A stretch of DNA of 13,190 nt from an uncultured Candidatus Saccharibacteria bacterium. GTDB taxonomy: Bacteria; Patescibacteriota; Saccharimonadia; Saccharimonadales; Saccharimonadaceae. Within the stretch, counting starts at the first letter, position 1, and each line of letters starts with the position of its first letter. The notes beneath the pieces were generated by a model. It worked only from the letters and a program-made list of their open reading frames with translations, ran no database searches and had not been told where the DNA came from. This document shows, piece after piece, positions 1 through 6,572 of the stretch. The position numbers and the translations under genes are program-made. The stretch spans positions 1 to 13,190 of the forward strand of contig CALBWN010000029.1 of the NCBI GenBank assembly GCA_937974295.1, given 5' to 3'.

Positions 1-2
1 AA

Positions 3-779
3 GACCGCGAGAAGGGCATCTACGCCGACCCCGCCAAGGTGCACCCGATTCAGCACAAGGGCAAGTACTTCAGCGTGCCTGGTGCGGGTCTGACCGAGCC
101 CAGCCCCCAACGCACCCCCGTGATTTTCCAGGCTGGTGCATCCAGCCGCGGTCAGAAGTTCTCCGGTAAGCACGCTGAGGCTGTGTTCATTAGCGCCCTG
201 CGCCCGGACCTGACCCGCGTTGTGACCGACCGTATTCGTGCCGCTGCCGAGGAGCAGGGCCGTAGCCGCGACGACGTGAAGATCCTCGCAATGCTCTCGG
301 TGATCGTGGACGAGACCGAGGAGAAGGCAAAGGCAAAGTACGAGGAGTACAAGAAGTACATCAACCTCGAATCTGCACAGGCTATCATCGGCGGCTGGTC
401 CGGCGTTGACCTGTCCCAGTTCGACGAGGACGAGGTCCTGAACTACGTGCAGACCGAGTCGATTCAGTCCTTCCTGACCCCCTTCACCCTGCAGGCGAAG
501 GATAAGAAGTGGACCCGCAAGGCTATCGCCGAGCACACCACCATCGGTGGCATGGGCGAGGTCATCGTCGGTGACCCGGTTCAGGTTGCTGACGAGCTGG
601 AGCGTTGGATTGACGAGGGCGGCCTGGACGGCATCAACCTCGCCTACCACGTCTCCCCGGGCTCCTTCGAGGACTTCATCGAGTACGTTGTTCCCGAGCT
701 GCAGAAGCGCGGCCGCTACCGCACCGAGTACGAGGGCAACACCCTGCGTGAGAACATCTTCGGCAAGGGCCACACCAAG
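3..779 (+). CDS. Flavin-dependent (luciferase-like, NtaA/SnaA/DszA type) monooxygenase, internal fragment, foreign to the rest of the window
   Basis: The frame is open from base 3, so the gene starts outside the window; the GTG at 39 is just an internal valine codon. The family uses FMNH2 and O2 to oxidise small substrates on a TIM-barrel fold. Seen here are the hallmark stretch P-V-I-F-Q-A-G-A-S-S-R-G followed by K-H-A-E-A-V-F, then the late motif V-G-D-P-x-Q-V-A-D-E-L-E and G-L-D-G-I-N-L, and the C-terminal V-P-E-L-Q-K-R-G-R-Y-R-T-E-Y-E-G-N-T-L-R-E, all in the family's order. The substrate cannot be told. Codons end almost always in G or C, unlike everything after about 785, and resemble a high-GC actinobacterium such as Rothia or Actinomyces (inference). 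The family's last residues are missing because the frame runs straight into PheT. The whole open frame continues to 1493. Family assignment is firm; the gene is broken at both ends. Confidence 0.85.
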
Positions 780-785
780 GCACGA
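762..785. other. Chimeric junction between actinobacterial and resident sequence
   Basis: Codon usage and protein family change within about 20 bases. The peptide G-K-G-H-T-K (762-779) suits the end of the monooxygenase (after R-E-N-I-F) and also the PheT core, where F-E-I-G-K-x-H commonly precedes the D-G-L-P stretch seen here. A short word present in both genomes would explain an in-frame join. Assembly chimera is the likeliest cause, because a real event would have removed about the first two thirds of an essential gene. Confidence 0.75.
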
Positions 786-1493
786 ATGGGTGAGGATGGT
801 CTGCCAGCTGAACAATCACTGATCGATCTTGTGTATAGCAGCAAAAAGCCACACGCTGGTGCTGCCTTTTACCGGGTGCGGGCAACACTCGACCAGCTGG
901 CGCGTGATAGCGGTCTAACTCTCGTGTATACGCCAGTCGCAGCAGCTCAAGATGATCCAGTATATGCACCTTTTGACATCAATCGCTCGGCTCGCATCTG
1001 GGTGGAAAGTAGCGAGACGGCTGGCCAGCCCGAACGGCAGCTCATCGGGGTGGTTGGTGAACTACGCCCTGCGGTAGCAAAGCACTTCAAGCTACCTGAG
1101 TATACTGCAGCGTCATCACTGCGCCTTGATGTGATGGAGCAGGTGTGGTGCGATACAGCGGTGCACTACCAGCCAATTAGTCGCTATCCTACCACCGCGC
1201 GCGATATCTCGATCCAAACAAGTATAGCGGTTACCTATGATGAGCTCATGCACGCAGTCGCAAGTGCCATTGCTCGAACCAGCGAAACATACCCAGATGT
1301 GACGATCCGCGATCTCACGCCGCTGAGTATTTACAAAGCAACCCCTGATGCGTCACATCAAACCACGACATTTCGCCTAACGCTATCGAGTAGCCAGGCA
1401 ACATTGAGTGCCGAGCGCGTCCGCTCAATTATCCGGACGGTGTTTGCGCCCGAGCAGCATGCGCTGTTTCAGGGTGTGGACTTTGGTGAATGA
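780..1493 (+). CDS. pheT: Phenylalanyl-tRNA synthetase beta subunit, C-terminal third only
   Basis: PheT pairs with PheS in the (alpha-beta)2 enzyme that charges tRNA-Phe. This piece covers the end of the catalytic-like core: M-G-E-D-G-L-P-A-E-Q, then a ferredoxin-like segment (about 850-1130) ending in G-V-V-G-E-L-R-P-A-V, the PheT version of G-E-L-H-P. The FDX-ACB anticodon-binding domain follows (about 1165-1480), opening with Y-Q-P-I-S-R-Y-P-T-T-A-R-D-I-S, equivalent to the usual F-P-x-x-x-R-D-I/L. About 235 residues remain of a typical 780-800. The tRNA-binding, B3/B4 and B5 parts are absent because upstream sequence is a different gene. It has no start of its own and reads through from the fragment before it. 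TGA at 1491-1493 lies inside the convergent exporter gene, a 25-bp tail-to-tail overlap. Mixed codon use matches the rest of the window. Confidence 0.88.
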   Translation, partial: ARMGEDGLPAEQSLIDLVYSSKKPHAGAAFYRVRATLDQLARDSGLTLVYTPVAAAQDDPVYAPFDINRSARIWVESSETAGQPERQLIGVVGELRPAVAKHFKLPEYTAASSLRLDVMEQVWCDTAVHYQPISRYPTTARDISIQTSIAVTYDELMHAVASAIARTSETYPDVTIRDLTPLSIYKATPDASHQTTTFRLTLSSSQATLSAERVRSIIRTVFAPEQHALFQGVDFGE

Positions 1494-2887
1494 GGCTGAT
1501 GCAGGCGACGCTGCGGTAGGCGATTGCGCAGGCGGAGGAAGCTTCGCCGCGTGGGTCGGCCAATCAGTACGCCAAATGACGCACCAGCCGCAATGGCAAT
1601 AGCAATGAGGACGGCGCGCACCAGCAGACCTGCCTCGCTCGAGCCAGTTGTGACGACGCCCATGAGCCCATTGTAGAGCGTGACGCCTGGCACAAGTGGA
1701 ACGATTCCGGCGTTGACAATGGCAAGGCTGGGCATATGCCACAGGCGCGAGGCGGTCGTTGCAATAAAGCCAATTACCAAACCTGCTGCCGCACTGGCCG
1801 CAATAGCAGACATGCTCCAGCCAGTAATGGCGAGGTATATATCATAGCCAAGCATGCCAGTTGCACCAGCTAGGATGATACCGACTGGCTGAGTGTGATT
1901 ACCCAGAGCAAAGGTGGCAGCAATGGCGGCTGCCCCAATATACTGATACATCGTGCCGGTCAGCTGCAACTGGTCGGGCGTGGCAACAAATTCAATCCCA
2001 AAACGCCGCGCCGTATACAGGCCAATCATCACACCGATCACTACGCCCATCGTCATCATCGCCACCTTAAGGAGCCGACCTGTCGCCGTCACGTAATATT
2101 CGTCGATTGCGTCCTGGAAGGCGCCAACGATCATCATCCCTGCCACCAAGAGCACGATACCGCTGACGGTGATGATGGTTGGGTTGATGATGCCAAGAAC
2201 ATCGAGATAATGATTGGTGGCAAGCCACGTGATGATGGTTGCAACCAATGTAATAACGCTCGCCGCGATGATCTGAGTAAAGAACACAGGAAGAGCAATG
2301 CGATTCAAACGAGCCAGCAGCCACATAATCGCCACACCCATCACAAAGGTAGCGAAAATCACTGGTAGCGACGCTGTATAGAGCAAGGCTGAGCCAGCGC
2401 TGAGTCCGCCGCCTGCCAGATAAATCACCCAAGGTGGGTAGCGCCGTGGCTTGGCAAGGATAGCATCGAGCTCGCGCTCGGCAGCATCGAGAGTGAGCGC
2501 TCCCTCGGCAATAGTCGCAGCAAGGGTCTGGAGGCATTGCATGTGTTGGTAGTTGATCTCGCGCGGTGGGATGGTGCGTAGGAGTGTCAGTGGTTCGTAA
2601 TCGTTACCTCGATCTTGCGATAGAATAAGCTGTGACGAAATCACGTCGATGTGCACTTTGCGGGTACAGTAGGTGTCCGTAATACTGAGCGCCATATGGA
2701 CGACATTTTGGGCTGGTGTACCCATGGAAATGAGCTGGTCGGCAATGCTCATTGCCAGGCGCAGGGCGCGCATATTGGGCGTGAGAGCACCATCGAGCTT
2801 CTCGACTGACGTTGGCTGCAAGGTGGCGGTACCGCCAATAGCGAGGCGGGCAAGCAGAGGTGAAAATAAGGTGTGGAGACGGTTCAT
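1469..2887 (-). CDS. Threonine/serine exporter family membrane protein (ThrE type)
   Basis: A 472-residue protein with the two-part layout of single-chain ThrE exporters. A soluble N-terminal DUF1212-like region occupies about residues 35-150 (A-D-Q-L-I-S-M-G-T-P-A-Q-N-V and V-H-I-D-V-I-S-S-Q-L-I-L). About ten hydrophobic segments follow, from W153 to roughly 445, with the repeat-like ends L-A-I-V-N-A-G-I-V-P-L-V-P-G-V-T-L-Y-N-G typical of the second (DUF3815/YjjB) half. The C-terminus is basic (R-R-S-F-L-R-L-R-N-R) and so probably cytoplasmic. ThrE of Corynebacterium exports Thr and Ser by proton motive force; the substrate here is inferred from family only. In an auxotrophic organism it might equally move other small metabolites. 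ATG at 2885-2887 sits 8 nt after a TATACT box with no Shine-Dalgarno sequence. Its 3' end overlaps pheT by 25 bp. Confidence 0.85.
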   Translation of the reverse strand: MNRLHTLFSPLLARLAIGGTATLQPTSVEKLDGALTPNMRALRLAMSIADQLISMGTPAQNVVHMALSITDTYCTRKVHIDVISSQLILSQDRGNDYEPLTLLRTIPPREINYQHMQCLQTLAATIAEGALTLDAAERELDAILAKPRRYPPWVIYLAGGGLSAGSALLYTASLPVIFATFVMGVAIMWLLARLNRIALPVFFTQIIAASVITLVATIITWLATNHYLDVLGIINPTIITVSGIVLLVAGMMIVGAFQDAIDEYYVTATGRLLKVAMMTMGVVIGVMIGLYTARRFGIEFVATPDQLQLTGTMYQYIGAAAIAATFALGNHTQPVGIILAGATGMLGYDIYLAITGWSMSAIAASAAAGLVIGFIATTASRLWHMPSLAIVNAGIVPLVPGVTLYNGLMGVVTTGSSEAGLLVRAVLIAIAIAAGASFGVLIGRPTRRSFLRLRNRLPQRRLHQPHSPKSTP

Positions 2888-2895
2888 CGCTTTTT

Positions 2896-2923
2896 AGTAT
2901 ACTGAGAAAAATCGCCATTGCAA
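2896..2923 (-). promoter_or_regulatory. Promoter of the ThrE-type exporter (leaderless type)
   Basis: On the minus strand, TTGCAA (2923-2918), 16 bases, then TATACT (2901-2896). Only 8 nt separate the -10 box from the ATG at 2887, so transcription should start at or within a few bases of the start codon. No ribosome-binding site is present. Confidence 0.6.
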
Positions 2924-3071
2924 GGGGTGTGTCGGCTGATGGTTGTTCGCGTGGTGTTTCTGCGCAGCACAAGGTGATAGTGAGTAATAGTTTTGGCAAA
3001 ATAGTTACAGTGCAAGCTAACCAGCATTTATCGATGTGACCTCTGTTATCTAGCAGTCATACCGGCAAGTG

Positions 3072-3080
3072 TGCTATACT
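3072..3080 (+). promoter_or_regulatory. Extended -10 promoter of the FKBP-reductase operon
   Basis: TGCTATACT (TGnTATACT) at 3072-3080, with no convincing -35 box. The predicted start of transcription is near 3087, giving a leader of about 30 nt that ends in AAGAGGAG (3107-3114). This operon therefore has a conventional leader, unlike most promoters here. Confidence 0.6.
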
Positions 3081-3116
3081 GGGCAAGATAGATTAGTCGA
3101 TGAAACAAGAGGAGTT

Positions 3117-3806
3117 ATGGCAACAACCAAGACACAACGCTGGATTATTATTGTTATTTTGGTCGCGACGGTTGTCGGGACGCTGGGGTCATTTGCGGCA
3201 ATGATTCTTGCCTCAGAGAATTACAAAAATGACCAAGCCAAAGCGCAAAAGGCGCAGGAAAAATACCAGAAACTCATGAAGGACTACCAAGCTAAGACAG
3301 CTGCTCAAGCCCAAGAACTGTCAAACAAATATTACCCGACCTTTAGCCAATATACGAGCCGAGTTGGTGAGTTTGATCGGGATAGCGTGAAGGAGCTCTC
3401 TAGCGAAGATCTGGTGGTTGGCGATGGTGAGGAGATCAAGGACAATACGGCATTTGCGGCCTACTACATTGGCTGGAACCCAAAAGGCAAGGTATTTGAC
3501 CAATCTATCAAAGACGGTAAGCTTGATGCACCATTTGCCGTTGAGAGTGGGCTCAAGAGTGCGGGTGTTATTACTGGTTGGAAAGAAGGCATCAAGGGGA
3601 TGCGCCTTGGTGGAGTGCGTGAGCTAACCATCCCCTCCGACAAAGCATACGGCGAGAAAGGCCAAGGCAACGACATTCCCGCCAATACACCACTGAAGTT
3701 CATTGTGATGGCAGTGCCAAAGCCGGCTACGATCGATACTTCAGAGCTACTAAAGGCATACCAAGAAGGCCAAGGAGGGGGCAACTATGGACAACACTAC
3801 CAATAA
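3117..3806 (+). CDS. Membrane-anchored FKBP-type peptidyl-prolyl cis-trans isomerase
   Basis: A 229-residue protein. The ATG at 3117 follows AAGAGGAG; the longer frame from GTG 3069 would run through the promoter, so it is rejected. Residues 1-8 are basic and polar, about 9-30 form one hydrophobic signal anchor, and about 31-75 are a Lys/Gln/Ala-rich helix likely to be coiled. The FKBP domain spans about 90-205. Its active-site residues are recognisable: A-Y-Y near the domain start, V-F-D-Q-S, G-V-I-T-G-W-K-E-G, D-K-A-Y-G and F-I-V-M-A-V. The tail is Gly/Gln/Tyr-rich. FKBPs speed up isomerisation of X-Pro bonds; the anchor and positive-inside rule put this one outside the cytoplasmic membrane, where it could help fold secreted or pilus proteins (inference). 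Its last 20 bases overlap the reductase gene, which suggests translational coupling. Confidence 0.88.
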   Translation: MATTKTQRWIIIVILVATVVGTLGSFAAMILASENYKNDQAKAQKAQEKYQKLMKDYQAKTAAQAQELSNKYYPTFSQYTSRVGEFDRDSVKELSSEDLVVGDGEEIKDNTAFAAYYIGWNPKGKVFDQSIKDGKLDAPFAVESGLKSAGVITGWKEGIKGMRLGGVRELTIPSDKAYGEKGQGNDIPANTPLKFIVMAVPKPATIDTSELLKAYQEGQGGGNYGQHYQ

Positions 3807-4752
3807 CAATAAACCAACCCAGACACCAGTCTACGACGTTGTCATGATTGGCGCGGGGCCAAGCGCTCTGGCTGCCGCGGTATATACGACGCGTGAGAAC
3901 CTGCAGACGGTATTGTATGAAAAAGCAGTGATTGGTGGCCTCGCAGCGATTACCGATAAAATCGATAACTACCCAGGTTTTGCTGACGGCGTAGCAGGCC
4001 TCGACCTCGCCGAGCAGCTCCAGCGCCAGGCAGAGCGCTTTGGGGCGCAGATTGAGCTGGGTGAGGTGTCGAGCCTCCGCAAAGATGGCAATGATACGAT
4101 TGTGACAGTTGATGGGCAGGATGTGCGTGCCCATGCGGTGTTGATTGCCACTGGTAGTGCATATAACAAGCTTGGTATCCCTGGCGAAGATGCATTGTAT
4201 GGTCGCGGCGTACACTACTGTGCCACCTGCGACGGTGCGTTTTATAAAGGCAAGCGATTGGTGGTGATCGGTGGCGGCAACTCTGGCTTGCAAGAGGCGA
4301 TGTTCTTGACTCGCTTTGCAGAGCATATTGACCTCCTGGTGCGGAGCACAATCAAAGCGAGTGAGATCCTCCAGACCGACTTGCAGCCCTTTATCGAGCG
4401 CGGGCAAATCAGCGTCCATCTCCACACCGAATCAACCGAAATTATCGCCGAGGATGGCAAAGTGACTGGTGTTGCAGCCATCAGTAATGGCCAGCCAACT
4501 ACCTTTGCCTGTGATGGGGTGTTTGTCTTTGTCGGTCTCAAGCCAAACACGGGCTTTTTGCAGGGTACGCCCGTCCAGCTCGATGAGCGGGGGCTGATTA
4601 TTACCAATGAGCACCTCGAGACGACGATGCCTGGCGTCTTTGCCAGTGGCGATGTGCGTAGTGGCGCAACGATGCAGATTGCGACAGCGGTGGGCGAAGG
4701 CGCAACGGCTGCTTTGAGCATCCGTGAGTATATTCAGCAGCACAAAGCATAG
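3787..4752 (+). CDS. trxB: Thioredoxin reductase-like FAD/NAD(P)H disulfide oxidoreductase
   Basis: A 321-residue low-molecular-weight flavoprotein, normal length for TrxB. It has an FAD Rossmann motif G22-A-G-P-S-A, redox pair C145-A-T-C148, second nucleotide site G162-G-G-N-S-G167, and the C-terminal FAD motif with P-G-V-F-A-S-G-D and a late A-V-G-E-G-A. TrxB passes electrons from NADPH through FAD and the CxxC to thioredoxin. Classical NADPH enzymes carry G-x-G-x-x-A and H-R-R-x-x-x-R; here these are G-G-G-N-S-G and V-R-S-T-I-K, closer to the NADH-using half of AhpF. NADPH preference is therefore uncertain. The first 14 residues are a polar Asn/Thr-rich extension. The ATG follows a strong AAGGAGGGGG, overlapping the FKBP gene by 20 bp. 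The partner thioredoxin or peroxiredoxin is not in the window. Confidence 0.85.
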   Translation: MDNTTNNNKPTQTPVYDVVMIGAGPSALAAAVYTTRENLQTVLYEKAVIGGLAAITDKIDNYPGFADGVAGLDLAEQLQRQAERFGAQIELGEVSSLRKDGNDTIVTVDGQDVRAHAVLIATGSAYNKLGIPGEDALYGRGVHYCATCDGAFYKGKRLVVIGGGNSGLQEAMFLTRFAEHIDLLVRSTIKASEILQTDLQPFIERGQISVHLHTESTEIIAEDGKVTGVAAISNGQPTTFACDGVFVFVGLKPNTGFLQGTPVQLDERGLIITNEHLETTMPGVFASGDVRSGATMQIATAVGEGATAALSIREYIQQHKA

Positions 4753-4775
4753 AATAGACAGCACTAGTGTGGGAT

Positions 4776-4805
4776 AGCTAAGAGCCTAAATATCAAAACT
4801 TAGCT
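4776..4805 (+). repeat. Inverted repeat just after the reductase gene
   Basis: AGCTAAG (4776-4782) pairs with CTTAGCT (4799-4805) around a 16-base loop. AAGAGC at 4780-4785 could instead pair with GCTCTT at 4803-4808. No T-run follows, so it is not an obvious terminator; it may protect the mRNA 3' end or be part of a larger fold. Confidence 0.35.
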
Positions 4806-4835
4806 CTTGAGTAGCATCTCCTTTCTATCTAACAA

Positions 4836-4870
4836 AGTAAAAAATCAGTCGTAATGGCTGATTTTTTACT
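4836..4870 (+). terminator. Rho-independent terminator-like hairpin of the FKBP-reductase operon
   Basis: A perfect 13-bp stem: AGTAAAAAATCAG (4836-4848) and CTGATTTTTTACT (4858-4870), with a 9-base loop. The A-tract and T-tract lie inside the arms, so the hairpin could act in either direction. It sits about 85 bp after the reductase stop codon. Confidence 0.7.
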
Positions 4871-4893
4871 GGTATGAGGATGAAGCCGATATA

Positions 4894-4972
4894 CCTAGAG
4901 AGGTTGCTTGTCAACTGCACTAAAGAGCTACCGTCTGCTCTTTTTGGTTGCTTTTTCGATAAATTCTCTAGG
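4894..4972 (+). repeat. Possible three-helix RNA or inverted-repeat element in the gene-free stretch
   Basis: An outer perfect 8-bp pair, CCTAGAGA (4894-4901) with TCTCTAGG (4965-4972), encloses two smaller hairpins: GTTG/CAAC (4903-4915) and AAAGAGC/GCTCTTT (4922-4943). The second is followed by T's and could be a terminator by itself. The word GGTTGCTT occurs twice, at 4902 and 4946. Together they fit a three-way junction. No known RNA family is recognised, so a structured RNA is only a possibility. Confidence 0.35.
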
Positions 4973-4988
4973 CGCTTACCCAATTATT

Positions 4989-5039
4989 GTTCCTTTGTAT
5001 CAAAGTGGATAGTGGTAATATTCGTCCACAGAAAGGAAC
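4989..5039 (+). repeat. Nested inverted repeat in the gene-free stretch
   Basis: GTTCCTTT (4989-4996) pairs with AAAGGAAC (5032-5039), and inside it GTGGA (5005-5009) pairs with TCCAC (5025-5029). A competing small hairpin, CTTTG-tat-CAAAG (4993-5005), uses one of the same arms. This is structure beyond the two terminator-like hairpins upstream; its function is unknown. Confidence 0.35.
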
Positions 5040-5144
5040 GGAGAAGTCTCGCATCACCCAAGTGAGGCATTAGTTGGATTCAGACAATATTCCTAATCTC
5101 GCACGACAGGCGTACTGTGTTTTATCAGATAACTTCATATGTTA

Positions 5145-5837
5145 TTAACTAAAGCGCTGTAGCTCAGCAAGAAACTTATCTGGATAGTTGGTAACGACGC
5201 CGTCGATGCCGCGCTCGGCAAGCTGCTGCAGGGCACCTGGGCGATTGACCGTATAGACGTAGGTAAAGAGATTCGACTGGCGCGCAATCTCTATCGCCAG
5301 TGGATGTGCATACAAGCGATGAAACCCCACCGCGGTGAAGTCGAGCTTTCGCTGATAGGCCAAGAATGCAAAGGGATTATTGCGGTGAAGTAGAGCAAGA
5401 TTGGCCTGAGGCGCAAGCTGCCGAAATTGCCGAAGCTCGCGTACGGAGAATGACGAGAGTAGTACATTGTCCCAATCATCTGGCGATGTGGTGGAGCGGG
5501 TGAGGAGCTGATATGTCGGCTTGGCGCTACCGTGCCCTTTGAGCTCAATATTGAGTAGCACAACGCCAAAAAAACGGTCTAACACTGCTGCGAGTGATGG
5601 GACAGGCTGCTCACTGGTGAGGGCCTGCAACTCGGGGTATGTCAGGTGGCTGATTGATTCATTTCGGTGGTGGGTACGTAGCAGGCGATTATCATGTGCA
5701 ACCACAGGAACACCGTCGCGCGTCAATCGCACATCTAGCTCAAGCATATCAGCGCCTGCCGCGACACCCGCTGCCATAGCGTCGATAGTGTTCTCTGGTG
5801 CGAGTCCAGCCGCACCGCGATGACCAATGATTAACAT
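5145..5837 (-). CDS. Glycerophosphodiester phosphodiesterase
   Basis: A 230-residue TIM-barrel GDPD of the short UgpQ-like type. It hydrolyses glycerophosphodiesters (deacylated phospholipid head groups) to glycerol 3-phosphate and an alcohol. Catalytic and metal residues are all visible: H6-R7-G8, E15-N16-T17, E33-L-D35-V-R, the general acid H48-D49, and N-I-E-L-K-G near the middle. The C-terminal D-G-V-V-T-N-Y-P-D is the usual closing motif. There is no signal peptide, so it should act in the cytoplasm. In a small epibiont this could recover glycerol phosphate from host or own lipids (inference). It stands alone, with a promoter divergent from ppa. The ATG lies 9 nt after a TATAAT box with no Shine-Dalgarno sequence. 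Confidence 0.93.
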   Translation of the reverse strand: MLIIGHRGAAGLAPENTIDAMAAGVAAGADMLELDVRLTRDGVPVVAHDNRLLRTHHRNESISHLTYPELQALTSEQPVPSLAAVLDRFFGVVLLNIELKGHGSAKPTYQLLTRSTTSPDDWDNVLLSSFSVRELRQFRQLAPQANLALLHRNNPFAFLAYQRKLDFTAVGFHRLYAHPLAIEIARQSNLFTYVYTVNRPGALQQLAERGIDGVVTNYPDKFLAELQRFS

Positions 5838-5846
5838 GCTAGCAGT

Positions 5847-5855
5847 ATTATACCA
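5847..5855 (-). promoter_or_regulatory. Extended -10 promoter of the phosphodiesterase gene
   Basis: On the minus strand, TGGTATAAT (TGnTATAAT) at 5855-5847 with 9 nt to the ATG at 5837. No -35 box is clear, which fits an extended -10 promoter. The leader should be 0-4 nt. Confidence 0.65.
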
Positions 5856-5921
5856 TCAAATGGGTTGGTGATGAGAATAATGTGTTTGCAGAGCAAGGCT
5901 GCACCACTGGCGCATCTTCTT

Positions 5922-5951
5922 TTGCTATTACCGAGCAGATTTTGCTAAAAT
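5922..5951 (+). promoter_or_regulatory. Promoter of ppa
   Basis: TTGCTA (5922-5927), 18 bases, TAAAAT (5946-5951). The predicted leader is about 27 nt and carries GAAAGGAG (5968-5975), a strong ribosome site 9 nt before the ATG at 5985. This is one of the few conventional leaders here, suiting a highly expressed enzyme. Confidence 0.55.
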
Positions 5952-5984
5952 AAAACAGATAGCAACAGAAAGGAGCTAATATAA

Positions 5985-6515
5985 ATGGCAGATTTTAATA
6001 AAGTACTGACGCCCGGCGACGTTGACGCTGGCATTGTCAATGTGGTGGTGGAGATTCCGCAGGGGAGCTACCACAAAATCGAATGGGATCGCGACCTAGC
6101 AGTGATGAAGCTCGACCGGGTCGAGCCAGCAATCTTTGCCAAGCCAACCAACTATGGCTTCATTCCACAAACCCTAGATGAGGATGGCGACGAGCTTGAT
6201 GCACTCATTATCACCGATCAGCCACTAACGACCGGTGTCGTTTTGGAAGGCAAGGTGATTGGTGTGCTGGAGTTTGTCGATGATAGCGAGGTGGATGACA
6301 AGGTGATTGTCGTGCCAGCAGACGACCGCAACACAGGCGACGCAATCAACTCGCTCGAAGATCTCCCTGCTGCAACGCTTAAGCAAATCGAGCACCACTT
6401 TAACCATTACAAAGATCTCAAGAAGCCTGGCACTACTGTTGTGAAGGGCTTTGGTGACGCAGCGCGCGCTAAGCAGATTATTCATGAATCTATTGCGCGT
6501 TGGAATGAGCGCTAG
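5985..6515 (+). CDS. ppa: Inorganic pyrophosphatase, family I
   Basis: A 176-residue soluble pyrophosphatase, normal length for bacterial family I. It splits PPi to two phosphates with Mg2+, pulling tRNA charging and nucleic acid synthesis forward. The metal and substrate residues are in place: E23-I-P-Q-G-S, K31 and E33, R45, N56-Y-G-F-I-P, D67-G-D69-E-L-D72, then D99/D104 with K106-V-I-V-V-P, and H-Y-K-D-L-K near the end. The usual D-G-D-P-L-D has Glu for Pro, a mild change. The start is well set by GAAAGGAG. It is a single gene followed by a strong terminator and faces the stringent-response gene convergently. Cytoplasmic; no anomalies in composition. Confidence 0.96.
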   Translation: MADFNKVLTPGDVDAGIVNVVVEIPQGSYHKIEWDRDLAVMKLDRVEPAIFAKPTNYGFIPQTLDEDGDELDALIITDQPLTTGVVLEGKVIGVLEFVDDSEVDDKVIVVPADDRNTGDAINSLEDLPAATLKQIEHHFNHYKDLKKPGTTVVKGFGDAARAKQIIHESIARWNER

Positions 6516-6530
6516 ATAGCATGCTCAAGC

Positions 6531-6565
6531 AAATACAAAATACCCCAGCGGGGTATTTTGTATTT
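6531..6565. terminator. Bidirectional terminator between ppa and rel
   Basis: A perfect 16-bp stem, AAATACAAAATACCCC (6531-6546) with GGGGTATTTTGTATTT (6550-6565), and a 3-base loop. The GC core next to the loop with A-tract and T-tract at the base suits both strands, serving ppa (stop at 6515) and rel (stop at 6573) from opposite sides. Confidence 0.9.
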
Positions 6566-6572
6566 ATAGCAG

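Larger units (their letters stand above)
4753..5144. other. 392-bp gene-free stretch between reductase and phosphodiesterase
   Basis: It lies between two convergent genes yet is much longer than any other gap in the window, and clearly AT-richer. It holds at least four inverted repeats (listed separately). The only open frame of note, 4874-5065, has no ribosome site, runs through the 4922-4943 hairpin and has no recognisable motif, so it is not called. No tRNA or known riboswitch was recognised. Near 5130, weak pairing ATAAC/GTTAT could help end the phosphodiesterase transcript on the minus strand. Confidence 0.5.

Noticed and set aside
1..1493. A true fusion enzyme of monooxygenase and PheT
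   Set aside because: The domains have no functional link, codon usage shifts sharply at the join, and an essential PheT would have lost most of its sequence. An assembly chimera explains all of this more simply.
1895..2368. 157-codon plus-strand frame within the exporter gene
   Set aside because: Antisense shadow of the exporter; His/Asn-rich composition with no family resemblance.
3069..3116. Upstream GTG start for the FKBP gene
   Set aside because: It would translate the -10 box TGCTATACT and the leader; the ATG at 3117 follows AAGAGGAG and opens with a normal signal anchor.
4874..5065. 63-codon open frame in the gene-free stretch
   Set aside because: It has no ribosome site and no -10 box just before it, runs through the 4922-4943 hairpin, and has no recognisable domain. 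Chance frame.
5115..5140. Sequence ATAACTTCATATGTTAT resembling half of a loxP-like site
   Set aside because: The arms are imperfect, the spacer is wrong, and no recombinase gene is near. Treated as a weak AT-rich palindrome.
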